Shown here piece by piece: positions 55,675-64,000 of a DNA stretch of 64,000 bases. The DNA comes from Tenacibaculum dicentrarchi. Lineage in GTDB: Bacteria > Bacteroidota > Bacteroidia > Flavobacteriales > Flavobacteriaceae. Every line of letters begins with the position of its first letter. Within the stretch, counting starts at the first letter, position 1. Under the pieces are notes generated by a model, which saw nothing but the letters and a program-made list of their open reading frames with translations, did not search any database and was not told the origin of the DNA. The stretch covers positions 1-64,000 of the forward strand of contig NZ_OESZ01000044.1 in the NCBI RefSeq assembly GCF_900239345.1. Reading direction: 5' to 3'. Made by a program: the position numbers and the translations under genes.

Positions 55675-58600
55675 ATGGCAAGAAAGAACGAAAAATACAC
55701 TGTTAAAAAGTTTAACAAAATTTCAATTGGTTTAGCATCACCTGAGTCTATTTTAGAGGCGTCAAGAGGTGAGGTTTTAAAGCCAGAAACTATTAATTAC
55801 CGTACACATAAACCAGAAAGAGATGGTTTATTTTGTGAGCGTATATTTGGTCCTATAAAGGATTATGAGTGTGCGTGTGGTAAATACAAAAGAATCCGTT
55901 ATAAAGGAATCATTTGTGATCGATGTGGAGTTGAAGTTACTGAGAAAAAAGTACGTAGAGACAGAGTAGGTCACATTAATTTAGTAGTACCAGTAGCACA
56001 CATTTGGTATTTTAGATCATTACCTAACAAAATGGGGTACCTTTTAGGTTTACCGTCTAAAAAGTTAGATATGATTATTTACTACGAACGTTATGTAGTA
56101 ATTCAACCAGGTGATGCTAAAACTGCTGAAGGAGAGTCATTAAATAAAATGGACTTCTTAACAGAAGAAGAGTATTTAGATATTTTAGATGCACTTCCAC
56201 AAGAAAATATGTATTTAGATGATAGCGACCCAACTAAGTTTATCGCTAAAATGGGAGCTGAATGTTTAATCGATTTATTAGAAAGAATTGATTTAGACTC
56301 TTTATCATTTGAATTACGTCATAAAGCAAATACTGAAACTTCTAAGCAACGTAAAAACGAAGCATTAAAGCGTTTAAATGTTGTTGAAGCTTTTAGAGAT
56401 TCTCAAAAAAATAGAGAAAACAATCCTGAGTGGATGATAATGAAGGCTGTACCAGTTATACCGCCAGAATTACGTCCTTTAGTGCCATTAGATGGTGGTC
56501 GTTTTGCTACTTCAGATTTAAATGATTTATACCGTCGTGTAATTATCCGTAATAATCGTTTAAAACGATTAATGGAAATTAAAGCACCTGAGGTTATTTT
56601 ACGTAATGAAAAACGTATGTTACAAGAATCAGTAGATTCTTTATTTGATAACACACGTAAATCATCAGCAGTAAAAACAGAATCTAACAGACCTTTAAAA
56701 TCTTTATCTGATAGTTTAAAAGGGAAACAAGGTCGTTTCCGTCAAAACTTATTAGGTAAGCGTGTTGATTATTCTGCACGTTCGGTAATTGTTGTTGGAC
56801 CAGAATTAAGATTATTCGAATGTGGATTGCCAAAAGATATGGCAGCAGAATTATACAAGCCTTTTGTTATTCGAAAATTAATCGAAAGAGGTATTGTTAA
56901 AACTGTAAAATCTGCAAAGAAAATTATAGATAGGAAAGAACCAGTTGTTTGGGATATCTTAGAAAATGTAATTAAAGGACATCCTGTTTTATTAAACCGT
57001 GCCCCTACATTACACCGTTTAGGTATTCAATCTTTTCAACCAAAATTAATTGAAGGAAAAGCGATTCGTTTACATCCATTAGCATGTTCGGCATTTAATG
57101 CGGATTTTGATGGAGATCAAATGGCTGTTCACTTACCATTAGGACCTGAAGCTATTTTAGAAGCTCAGATTTTAATGTTAGGTTCTCACAATATTTTAAA
57201 TCCTGCAAATGGAGCACCAGTAACGGTACCATCTCAGGATATGGTATTGGGTCTTTATTATATGACTAAAGAAAGAAAATCTACACCTGAAGTGATTATT
57301 AAAGGTGAAGGATTAACTTTTTATTCTCCAGAAGAGGTAATTATCGCCTTAAATGAAGAAAGAGTAGACTTAAACGCAGGTATAAAAGTTCGTACAGCAG
57401 ATGTTGTAGATGGAGAGCACGTAACTAGAATTGTAGCAACTACGGTTGGTAGAGTTTTATTTAATGAAAAAGTACCAAAAGAAGCTGGATATATTAATGA
57501 GGTTTTAACTAAAAAATCATTAAGAGGTATTATTGGTGACATTTTAAAAGTAACTAATATTCCTGCTGTAGGAGATTTCTTAGATGAAATTAAAAATATG
57601 GGATATAAATACGCCTTTGAAGGTGGTTTATCTTTCTCATTAGGAGATATTATTATTCCTGAAGAAAAGGAAGGAATGATTGCTGCAGCCAATAAAGAGG
57701 TTGATGCAATTGTATCTAACTATAACATGGGAATGTTAACAAATAAAGAACGTTACAATCAGGTAATTGATATTTGGGGGTCTGCAAATAACAGATTAAC
57801 AGAATTATCTATGAAACGTTTGCGTGAAGACCAACAAGGGTTTAACTCGGTATTCATGATGCTTGATTCTGGTGCAAGGGGTTCTAAAGAACAGATTCGT
57901 CAGTTAACAGGTATGCGTGGATTAATGGCAAAACCTAAAAAATCTACTGCAGGTGGTGGAGAAATTATTGAGAATCCGATTCTTTCTAACTTTAAGGAAG
58001 GGTTATCAATTCTTGAATACTTTATCTCAACTCACGGTGCTCGTAAAGGTTTAGCGGATACGGCATTAAAAACAGCCGATGCAGGTTATTTAACTCGTCG
58101 TTTAGTAGATGTATCGCAAGATGTTATTGTAAACGAAGTTGATTGTGGTACTTTAAGAGGATTAGAAGTCGCTCCTTTAAAGAAAAATGATGAAATCGTT
58201 GAATCTTTAAGCGATAGAATTACAGGTCGTACATCTTTAAATGATGTATATGCACCTAATTATGATGATATAATTATTGCTGCAGGTGAGTTAATTACAT
58301 CAAAATTAGCAGATGAAATTCAAGCAAGCGGTATTGATAAAGTTGAAGTTCGTTCGGCATTAACTTGTGAATCTGAAAGAGGAATTTGTGAAAAATGTTA
58401 CGGACAATCATTATCAACAGGTAAAAAAGTTCAAAGAGGTGAAGCAGTTGGTGTAATTGCAGCACAATCTATTGGAGAGCCTGGTACACAGTTAACATTA
58501 CGTACTTTCCACGTTGGAGGGGTAGCAGGAAACATTTCTGAAGAGAATAAGTTGATTGCAAAATATGAAGGTAACGTTAAAATAGAAGATTTACGTACTG

Positions 58601-59946
58601 TTGTTGGTAAAGATAAAGAAGGAAATGAAATAGAAATAGTTATTTCACGTACTGCTGAAATCAAAATTATCGACAAAAAGACAGAAATCGTATTAAGTAC
58701 TAATATTATTCCTTACGGTTCAATTATCTTTAATAAAGATATGAAAACTATCAAAAAAGGAGATGCAGTATGTCAATGGGATCCATTTAACGGGGTTATT
58801 GTTTCTGAATTTGGAGGAAGAGTGAAGTTTAACAACTTAGAACAAGGTATTAATTACTCTGTTGAAGTTGATGAGCAAACTGGTTTCCAAGAGAAAGTAA
58901 TGATTGACTCTAAAAATAAAAAAATCATTGCTTCATTAATTATTGAAGATGCTGATGGTAATGCGTTACGTTCGTACAGTTTACCTGTAGGTGCTCACTT
59001 AATGGTTAGTGATGGTGATAAAGTTCCAACAGGTCATACTTTAGTTAAAATTCCACGTAAGTCTGGTAAAGCAGGCGATATTACAGGAGGTTTACCACGT
59101 GTAACAGAATTATTTGAAGCACGTAACCCATCTAATCCAGCAGTAATTGCTCAGATTGATGGTGTAGTATCTTTCGGTAAAATTAAGCGAGGTAATCGTG
59201 AAATTATTATTGAATCTAAAACAGGAGATATTACTAAATATTTAGTGAAATTATCGAACCAAATTTTAGTTCAAGAGAACGATTTTATTAAAGCAGGTAT
59301 GCCTTTATCTGATGGAGCAACTACTCCAGTAGATATTTTAAATATTCAAGGACCTTCAGCGGTACAAGAATATTTAGTAAATGAAATTCAAGAAGTATAT
59401 CGTTTACAAGGTGTAAAAATTAATGACAAGCATTTCGAAGTAGTAGTACGTCAAATGATGCGTAAAGTTAGAATTATTGATTCTGGAGATACCTTATTAC
59501 TAGAAAATCAATTAATTCACAAAAATGACTTTATCAAAGACAACGATGCTATCTACGGAATGAAAGTTGTTGAAGATGCAGGAGATTCTGAAAATTTACA
59601 AGCAGGACAGATTGTTTCGGCACGTCAATTAAGAGATGAAAATTCTATTTTACGTAGAGCAGATAAAAATTTAGTAGCCGCTCGTGAAGCGAAACCAGCA
59701 ACAGCTGAACAAATTTTACAAGGGATTACTAGAGCTTCGTTACAAACGAAATCATTTATATCGGCAGCGTCGTTCCAGGAAACTACTAAAGTATTAAATG
59801 AAGCCGCAGTAAACGGTAAAATTGATACCTTAGAAGGATTAAAAGAGAATGTAATTGTTGGTAAACGTATTCCAGCAGGTACAGGAATGAGATCTTACGA
59901 TAAGCAAATTGTAGGACCTAGAGAAGAAATGGAAGAAAATTTATAA
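55675..59946 (+). CDS. rpoC: RNA polymerase beta' subunit
   Basis: The 1423-residue subunit starts at [16 protein letters not shown], 22 codons after the first in-frame ATG, because the upstream codons overlap a hairpin and do not look conserved. Zinc site [20 protein letters not shown], active-site [12 protein letters not shown] (Mg-binding Asp triad) and [11 protein letters not shown] (trigger/bridge region) are present. Length is typical for Bacteroidota. A terminator follows directly. Confidence 0.96.
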   Translation: MARKNEKYTVKKFNKISIGLASPESILEASRGEVLKPETINYRTHKPERDGLFCERIFGPIKDYECACGKYKRIRYKGIICDRCGVEVTEKKVRRDRVGHINLVVPVAHIWYFRSLPNKMGYLLGLPSKKLDMIIYYERYVVIQPGDAKTAEGESLNKMDFLTEEEYLDILDALPQENMYLDDSDPTKFIAKMGAECLIDLLERIDLDSLSFELRHKANTETSKQRKNEALKRLNVVEAFRDSQKNRENNPEWMIMKAVPVIPPELRPLVPLDGGRFATSDLNDLYRRVIIRNNRLKRLMEIKAPEVILRNEKRMLQESVDSLFDNTRKSSAVKTESNRPLKSLSDSLKGKQGRFRQNLLGKRVDYSARSVIVVGPELRLFECGLPKDMAAELYKPFVIRKLIERGIVKTVKSAKKIIDRKEPVVWDILENVIKGHPVLLNRAPTLHRLGIQSFQPKLIEGKAIRLHPLACSAFNADFDGDQMAVHLPLGPEAILEAQILMLGSHNILNPANGAPVTVPSQDMVLGLYYMTKERKSTPEVIIKGEGLTFYSPEEVIIALNEERVDLNAGIKVRTADVVDGEHVTRIVATTVGRVLFNEKVPKEAGYINEVLTKKSLRGIIGDILKVTNIPAVGDFLDEIKNMGYKYAFEGGLSFSLGDIIIPEEKEGMIAAANKEVDAIVSNYNMGMLTNKERYNQVIDIWGSANNRLTELSMKRLREDQQGFNSVFMMLDSGARGSKEQIRQLTGMRGLMAKPKKSTAGGGEIIENPILSNFKEGLSILEYFISTHGARKGLADTALKTADAGYLTRRLVDVSQDVIVNEVDCGTLRGLEVAPLKKNDEIVESLSDRITGRTSLNDVYAPNYDDIIIAAGELITSKLADEIQASGIDKVEVRSALTCESERGICEKCYGQSLSTGKKVQRGEAVGVIAAQSIGEPGTQLTLRTFHVGGVAGNISEENKLIAKYEGNVKIEDLRTVVGKDKEGNEIEIVISRTAEIKIIDKKTEIVLSTNIIPYGSIIFNKDMKTIKKGDAVCQWDPFNGVIVSEFGGRVKFNNLEQGINYSVEVDEQTGFQEKVMIDSKNKKIIASLIIEDADGNALRSYSLPVGAHLMVSDGDKVPTGHTLVKIPRKSGKAGDITGGLPRVTELFEARNPSNPAVIAQIDGVVSFGKIKRGNREIIIESKTGDITKYLVKLSNQILVQENDFIKAGMPLSDGATTPVDILNIQGPSAVQEYLVNEIQEVYRLQGVKINDKHFEVVVRQMMRKVRIIDSGDTLLLENQLIHKNDFIKDNDAIYGMKVVEDAGDSENLQAGQIVSARQLRDENSILRRADKNLVAAREAKPATAEQILQGITRASLQTKSFISAASFQETTKVLNEAAVNGKIDTLEGLKENVIVGKRIPAGTGMRSYDKQIVGPREEMEENL

Positions 59947-59960
59947 TTTTTTAATACCTA

Positions 59961-59993
59961 AAGGTCTCTAAATTTTTAGAGGCCTTTTTTTTT
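59961..59993 (+). terminator. Terminator of the rpoBC operon
   Basis: AAGGTCTCTAA pairs with TTAGAGGCCTT (one G-T pair) around a short T/A loop, with a run of nine T. Confidence 0.88.
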
Positions 59994-60002
59994 ATTAATA
60001 TT

Positions 60003-60311
60003 ATGGAAAACAATAAAGACCCACAATTAAATATTGAATTAGATCAAGATATTGCTGAAGGAACCTATAGTAATTTAGCGGTAATCAATCATTCATTATC
60101 AGAATTTATCGTTGATTTTATCAATATTATGCCAGGTATTCCAAAACCAAAGGTAAAATCAAGAATTATTTTAACACCACAACATGCTAAAAGACTTGCT
60201 AAAGCTTTGGTTGAAAATGTTCAAAAATTTGAACAAACAAATGGTGAAATAAAAGATTACGAACAGCCACCTATTCCAATGAATTTTGGAGGAACAACAG
60301 GGGAAGCTTAA
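60003..60311 (+). CDS. DUF3467 family protein
   Basis: The 102-residue protein matches the DUF3467 family: LDQDIAEGTYSNLAVINHS, EFIVDFINIMPG and RIILTPQHAKRLAKALVENV. The family is small, cytosolic and uncharacterised, often near rpoC in Bacteroidota as I recall. No catalytic motif is visible. It is closed by its own terminator. Confidence 0.85.
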   Translation: MENNKDPQLNIELDQDIAEGTYSNLAVINHSLSEFIVDFINIMPGIPKPKVKSRIILTPQHAKRLAKALVENVQKFEQTNGEIKDYEQPPIPMNFGGTTGEA

Positions 60312-60316
60312 AAAAT

Positions 60317-60350
60317 AAAAAACGTCTATAATTAGACGTTTTTTTATTTT
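60317..60350 (+). terminator. Terminator of the DUF3467 gene
   Basis: AAAAACGTCTA pairs with TAGACGTTTTT around a 4-nt loop, with a T-run after it. Confidence 0.9.
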
Positions 60351-60363
60351 ATCAAATTTTAAT

Positions 60364-60409
60364 AAAAGATATTATTATCTTTTTTATTAGGAATTATTTC
60401 TTACTTTTG
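60364..60409 (+). promoter_or_regulatory. Operator palindrome and promoter of the Rrf2 gene
   Basis: AAAAGATA-N4-TATCTTTT (60364-60383) is a perfect dyad located 18 bp upstream of TACTTTTG (60402-60409), a TAnnTTTG -7 box, so it covers the -33 region. The same dyad with the same N4 spacing lies before norZ, which fits autorepression plus control of norZ by the Rrf2 regulator. Confidence 0.7.
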
Positions 60410-60435
60410 AATTTTAAAACTTGTAAAAATTATAT

Positions 60436-60873
60436 ATGTTTTCAAAATCTTGTGAATATGGTTTAAGAGCAGCTATTTATATCGCAGAGCAATCTAGTTT
60501 GAAGAAAAAAGTAGGGCTTAAAGAAATTGCAAGTGCTATTGACTCTCCTGAACCATTTACAGGTAAAATATTACAAATTTTAACGAAAAATAATATAGCA
60601 AGTTCTTTAAAAGGACCACATGGAGGTTTTTTTATTGAAGAAGTAAATTTAAAAAAGATAAAACTAAGTAATATCGTATCAGTATTAGATGGTGATACTA
60701 TTTATACGGGATGTGCTTTAGGATTAAAACAATGTGACCATAACTCACCGTGTCCTTTACATATAAAGTTTATCGAAATAAGAGAAAGTTTAAAAGTAAT
60801 GCTAGAAGAAACCACTTTATATGATATTTTATATTCAGAAGATAAAAAGAATACTTTTTGGTTAAAGAGGTAA
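60436..60873 (+). CDS. Rrf2-family regulator, NsrR-like
   Basis: The 145-residue protein has the Rrf2 winged helix (FSKSCEYGLRAAIYIAEQSS; GPHGGFFI) and the cysteine cluster CALGLKQC-CPLH (C-x6-C-x6-C), the Fe-S ligand pattern of NsrR and IscR. With the nitric oxide reductase gene directly downstream, it should be a NO-sensing repressor. It is preceded and followed by the palindrome AAAAGATA-N4-TATCTTTT, its probable operator. IscR-type Fe-S sensing is less likely because no isc/suf genes are near. Confidence 0.85.
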   Translation: MFSKSCEYGLRAAIYIAEQSSLKKKVGLKEIASAIDSPEPFTGKILQILTKNNIASSLKGPHGGFFIEEVNLKKIKLSNIVSVLDGDTIYTGCALGLKQCDHNSPCPLHIKFIEIRESLKVMLEETTLYDILYSEDKKNTFWLKR

Positions 60874-60897
60874 CCAAAATCTAAAATCTATATTAAT

Positions 60898-60917
60898 AAA
60901 AGATAAAAGTATCTTTT
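60898..60917 (+). promoter_or_regulatory. Operator palindrome upstream of norZ
   Basis: AAAAGATA-N4-TATCTTTT is identical in both half-sites and spacing to the dyad before the Rrf2 gene, and both are preceded by TTAAT. It lies 57 bp before the norZ ATG. No perfect -7 box is visible after it; TACTTTTA (60920-60927) is one mismatch away. Confidence 0.7.
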
Positions 60918-60974
60918 TATACTTTTATGTAGTGTAGATTAAAAATAATAATTAAAATTAAATAAAAAATAATA

Positions 60975-63203
60975 ATGAGAAAAATTTGGACATGGTTTAT
61001 AGCTGTAGTAGTACTATCCTTTGTGGCGTTAATTTGGGTAGGAACGGAAGTTTATCAAACCCAGCCACCGATACCAAACATGGTAACGGTAAAAAATACA
61101 GGCGAAGTTGTTTACACAAAAGAAGATATTCAAATAGGGCAAAATGTTTGGGAATCAATAGGAGGAATGGAAGTAGGTTCTATTTGGGGGCATGGTAGTT
61201 ATGTTGCTCCAGATTGGTCGGCCGATTGGATTCATAAAGAAGCCGTATTTCTGTTAAATTATTGGGCGAAAAAAGATTTTAATACAGGATATGATGTTTT
61301 AAATGTAGAGCAAAAAGCAGCATTAAAAGCACGATTAATTAAAAATATTAAAACCAATACCTATGATACAAGTACAGGAAAAATTCAAATATCAGATGAA
61401 AGATTACTAGCGATTAAAGAAAATTCAAAATATTATGCTAGTATTTTTTCTGAAGGATATGAGCAATATGCAATTCCAAAAGGAGCTTTAACTAATGTTG
61501 ATAAATTAAGTAAGTTAAATGCTTTTTTATTCTGGACATCATGGGCAGCGAGTACCAATAGACCCAATAAAGATTATACATATACGTCAAATTGGCCTCA
61601 CGAACCATTAATTGATAACACGATTACAGCCGATTCTCAATTATGGTCAGGTTTTTCAATTATATTATTACTATTATTTATAGGGCTTTTAACTTATTAT
61701 TATATTGTAAATCATGAAAAAGGAGAGGCAGTTACCAACCCAAAATCAGATCCGTTATTAAACATGAAAATGTTTAAATCGCAAAAAGCAGTATTAAAAT
61801 ATTTTATTGTTATTTCATTATTAATTGCATTACAAGTAATTTTAGGTATTGTAACGGTACATTATACGGTAGAAGGACAGGCTTTTTTTGGCTTTAATTT
61901 ATCAGAATTTTTACCGTATTCAGTAACTAGAACTTGGCATACGCAATTAGCAGTTTTTTGGATTGCTGCCACTTGGTTAGCAACAGGATTATTTTTAGCA
62001 CCTATAATTAGTGGAAAAGAAATGAAATATCAAGTATTTGGTATTAATTTTTTATTCGTAGCTTTATTGATAATTGTATTAGGTTCTATGCTAGGAGAAT
62101 GGTTAGGAATTCATCAGTTTTTAGACTTAACAACGAATTTTTTCTTTGGGCACCAAGGGTATGAATACATGGATTTAGGGCGTTTTTGGCAAATATTTTT
62201 AGGTATTGGTTTAGTTTTATGGATGTTTATGGTTGGAAGACACGTACTATATGGAATTCGTAAAAAAGATGATTCAAAACATTTATTAATTATCTTATTA
62301 ATAGCAGTAATTGCTATTGGGATGTTCTTTTTCTCAGGATTGATGTATGGCGAAAATAGTACATTACCTGTAATTAATTACTGGCGTTGGTGGTTGGTAC
62401 ATTTATGGGTAGAAGGATTTTTTGAAGTATTTGCAACTGTAATAATTGCCTATATTTTTTCAAGAATGAAAGTAATATCAATGAAAACAGCAGGGAAAGT
62501 ATCGGTAGCATCAGCAACTATATTTTTATCAGGAGGAATTATAGGAACACTTCATCATTTATATTATTCAGGAACACCAATACAGGCAATTGCTTTAGGG
62601 GCAACTTTTAGTGCTTTAGAAGTAGTTCCATTAACTTTAATGGGCTTTGAAATTCGTGAAAACTGGAATTTATTAAAAGGAAATAACTGGATACAGCGTT
62701 ATAAATGGCCTATATATTTCTTTATATCAGTAGCATTTTGGAATATGTTAGGGGCAGGAGTTTTAGGGTTTTTAATTAATCCACCAATTGCATTGTACTA
62801 TATTCAAGGATTAAATACCACTGCTGTACATGCACATGCTGCATTATTTGGAGTTTATGGAATGTTAGGAATGGGATTTATTTTGATATGTTTACGTTTT
62901 TATTCAGATGAATTATGGAATGAAAAACTAATTAGAAATTCATTTTGGCTTTTAAATATCGGTTTAATTTTGATGATTGTATTAAGCATGCTTCCTGTAG
63001 GAATTATACAGGCATATACTTCAATTACCAAAGGATATTCATTTGCAAGAGATGCGGAATTATTATACAGCCCAACAGTGCAAACCTTAAAATGGATGCG
63101 TATGATTGGAGATACCGTATTTTCAGTAGGAATTGGTTATTTCTGTTATTTTGTTATAAAAGTAACTGTTGGTGCTTTGAAAATGAAAAAAGATGTTAAT
63201 TAA
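60975..63203 (+). CDS. norZ: Quinol-dependent nitric oxide reductase (qNor)
   Basis: Reduces 2 NO to N2O in the membrane with quinol electrons. The 742-residue protein is a fusion: an N-terminal membrane segment plus periplasmic NorC-like domain without heme (QIGQNVWESIGGMEVGSIWG) and the 12-helix NorB-like heme-copper oxidase core with conserved His (WHTQLAVFWIA, WWLVHLWVEGFFEV, LHHLYYSG, HAHAALFGVYGMLG). The length is typical of qNor. It follows a NO-sensing type Rrf2 gene with a shared operator, and a Crp/Fnr gene is convergent downstream. A detoxification role is likelier than full denitrification, since no nir/nos genes are seen. Confidence 0.92.
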   Translation: MRKIWTWFIAVVVLSFVALIWVGTEVYQTQPPIPNMVTVKNTGEVVYTKEDIQIGQNVWESIGGMEVGSIWGHGSYVAPDWSADWIHKEAVFLLNYWAKKDFNTGYDVLNVEQKAALKARLIKNIKTNTYDTSTGKIQISDERLLAIKENSKYYASIFSEGYEQYAIPKGALTNVDKLSKLNAFLFWTSWAASTNRPNKDYTYTSNWPHEPLIDNTITADSQLWSGFSIILLLLFIGLLTYYYIVNHEKGEAVTNPKSDPLLNMKMFKSQKAVLKYFIVISLLIALQVILGIVTVHYTVEGQAFFGFNLSEFLPYSVTRTWHTQLAVFWIAATWLATGLFLAPIISGKEMKYQVFGINFLFVALLIIVLGSMLGEWLGIHQFLDLTTNFFFGHQGYEYMDLGRFWQIFLGIGLVLWMFMVGRHVLYGIRKKDDSKHLLIILLIAVIAIGMFFFSGLMYGENSTLPVINYWRWWLVHLWVEGFFEVFATVIIAYIFSRMKVISMKTAGKVSVASATIFLSGGIIGTLHHLYYSGTPIQAIALGATFSALEVVPLTLMGFEIRENWNLLKGNNWIQRYKWPIYFFISVAFWNMLGAGVLGFLINPPIALYYIQGLNTTAVHAHAALFGVYGMLGMGFILICLRFYSDELWNEKLIRNSFWLLNIGLILMIVLSMLPVGIIQAYTSITKGYSFARDAELLYSPTVQTLKWMRMIGDTVFSVGIGYFCYFVIKVTVGALKMKKDVN

Positions 63204-63220
63204 TTTTTAAAAATAGGTTA

Positions 63221-63255
63221 TAAAAAAACTCAGGATAGAATCCTGAGTTTTTTTA
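63221..63255. terminator. Bidirectional terminator between norZ and the Crp/Fnr gene
   Basis: ACTCAGGAT (63229-63237) pairs with ATCCTGAGT (63240-63248) around a 2-nt unpaired gap, with A and T runs on both sides. Confidence 0.88.
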
Positions 63256-63279
63256 TATAAATAAGTTTTTAGTTGCAAT

Positions 63280-63966
63280 TTAAAACCCAATAGAAATATC
63301 TTTTAACGTTTGTTTATCAAGAATAAAAACTTCTTTTCCTTTTAAATCAATTAATTTTTTCTTTTTAAATTCAGAAAGTAACCGAATTGCCGATTCTGTA
63401 GCTGTTCCGATAATATTAGCAATATCTTCTCTTGATAAATGAATCCCTAAAGCCCCATTTTCATTATTTTTAAATTTATTATCAAGGTTTAATAAAGTAG
63501 AAGCTAAACGTTGTTTAACCGTTTTTTGTGCCATATCAACAATAAAATCATCTGCAGTTTTAAGAGAAGATGCCATTGTTTTAAGAATATCCATAGTAAA
63601 TTTTTGGTTCTCTTCTAAATCTCTAACAATTTCTTCTTTAGGGATAAAACAAATCTCCATATCATTTACGGCTATGGCTTTTAAGTTAGAAGCTTCATCA
63701 TTAATTAAACTCCGTTCGCCTAATAAATCGCCTTTTCTTACCAAATTTACAATTTGATCTCTACCATTATCACTCATTTTTGAGACTTTACAAATACCAT
63801 TTTTAATACAAAAAACACCATTTATATGTTCACCTTCTTCAAATAAAACATCACCTTTTTTTACCTTTTTAGAAGTTTTACATCCTGAAATTCTAATTAA
63901 TTCATCTTTTGTGAGTGATTTTAGAGAGTTAAATTCACGAATAATACATTGTTCACATTTACTCAT
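63280..63966 (-). CDS. Crp/Fnr-family regulator
   Basis: The 228-residue protein has an N-terminal cyclic-nucleotide-binding fold (GDVLFEEGEHINGVFCIKNG; RKGDLLGERSLI) and a C-terminal helix-turn-helix (LSREDIANIIGTATESAIRLL). The N-terminus carries Cys4, Cys7 and a third Cys at about 29, in a CxxC pattern similar to Fnr/Dnr-type sensors of oxygen or NO. The convergent norZ gene supports a role in NO or anaerobic control. No match to its sites could be checked here. Confidence 0.87.
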   Translation of the reverse strand: MSKCEQCIIREFNSLKSLTKDELIRISGCKTSKKVKKGDVLFEEGEHINGVFCIKNGICKVSKMSDNGRDQIVNLVRKGDLLGERSLINDEASNLKAIAVNDMEICFIPKEEIVRDLEENQKFTMDILKTMASSLKTADDFIVDMAQKTVKQRLASTLLNLDNKFKNNENGALGIHLSREDIANIIGTATESAIRLLSEFKKKKLIDLKGKEVFILDKQTLKDISIGF

Positions 63967-64000
63967 AATAGTTCTTCATTAAGCTAGTTCAAATATAATC

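Overview
The window is chromosomal DNA from a low-GC member of the Bacteroidota, most likely family Flavobacteriaceae; a marine genus such as Tenacibaculum or Polaribacter is my guess, not something shown. Support comes from TAnnTTTG promoter -7 boxes, weak Shine-Dalgarno sequences, type II and type III glutamine synthetases side by side, a fused 2-oxoacid dehydrogenase E1, DUF2851, DUF6952 and DUF3467 genes, and REP-like intergenic repeats. No rRNA operon, phage, transposase or CRISPR array was seen.

Layout. 1-1.7 kb: a cassette with a double-glycine leader peptide gene and a secreted-protein gene, between two identical 166-bp direct repeats. 1.9-6.6 kb: divergent glutamine synthetases, then purM. 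6.6-8.2 kb: an uncharacterised two-gene operon whose first product looks like a nucleotidyltransferase. 8.5-14.5 kb: a fadN-fadA-fadE type beta-oxidation operon with a MarR gene and twin MarR-type operators. 14.6-20.6 kb: an ABC-2 exporter, MscS channel, sigma-54 activator without a DNA-binding domain, and peroxiredoxin/thioredoxin genes. 20.6-24.7 kb: an McrBC-like two-gene restriction/defence system with a long coiled coil in the AAA+ subunit. 24.8-33.1 kb: transport and metabolism genes.

33.2-36.2 kb is a partly decayed bacteriocin/peptide export locus: small double-glycine peptide genes, a CPBP membrane protease, a C39 peptidase-ABC exporter with a large internal deletion, a regulator-like gene with an in-frame stop, and a HlyD remnant. 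Inverted copies of a dispersed repeat lie at 32.2 and 36.1 kb. The lone peptide at 1.0 kb has a similar leader to one of these peptides. An 18-bp palindrome placed exactly 9 bp from a TAnnTTTG-like box occurs upstream of the 1-kb peptide, the peptide cluster and the exporter, which suggests one regulon. I consider this the most interesting signal in the window.

36.2-45 kb: uvrA, PspC, a K+ channel, an RmlD-like reductase, an alanine/sodium symporter, a ComEA-like HhH protein and an acyl-CoA dehydrogenase. 45-60 kb: the core translation/transcription block rpsU-xerC-hpf, tRNAs Thr-Tyr-Gly-Thr, tuf, tRNA-Trp, secE-nusG-rplKAJL-rpoBC. 60-64 kb: a DUF3467 gene and a nitric oxide module (Rrf2 regulator, quinol-type NO reductase, Crp/Fnr regulator) in which the Rrf2 and norZ genes share the palindrome AAAAGATA-N4-TATCTTTT.
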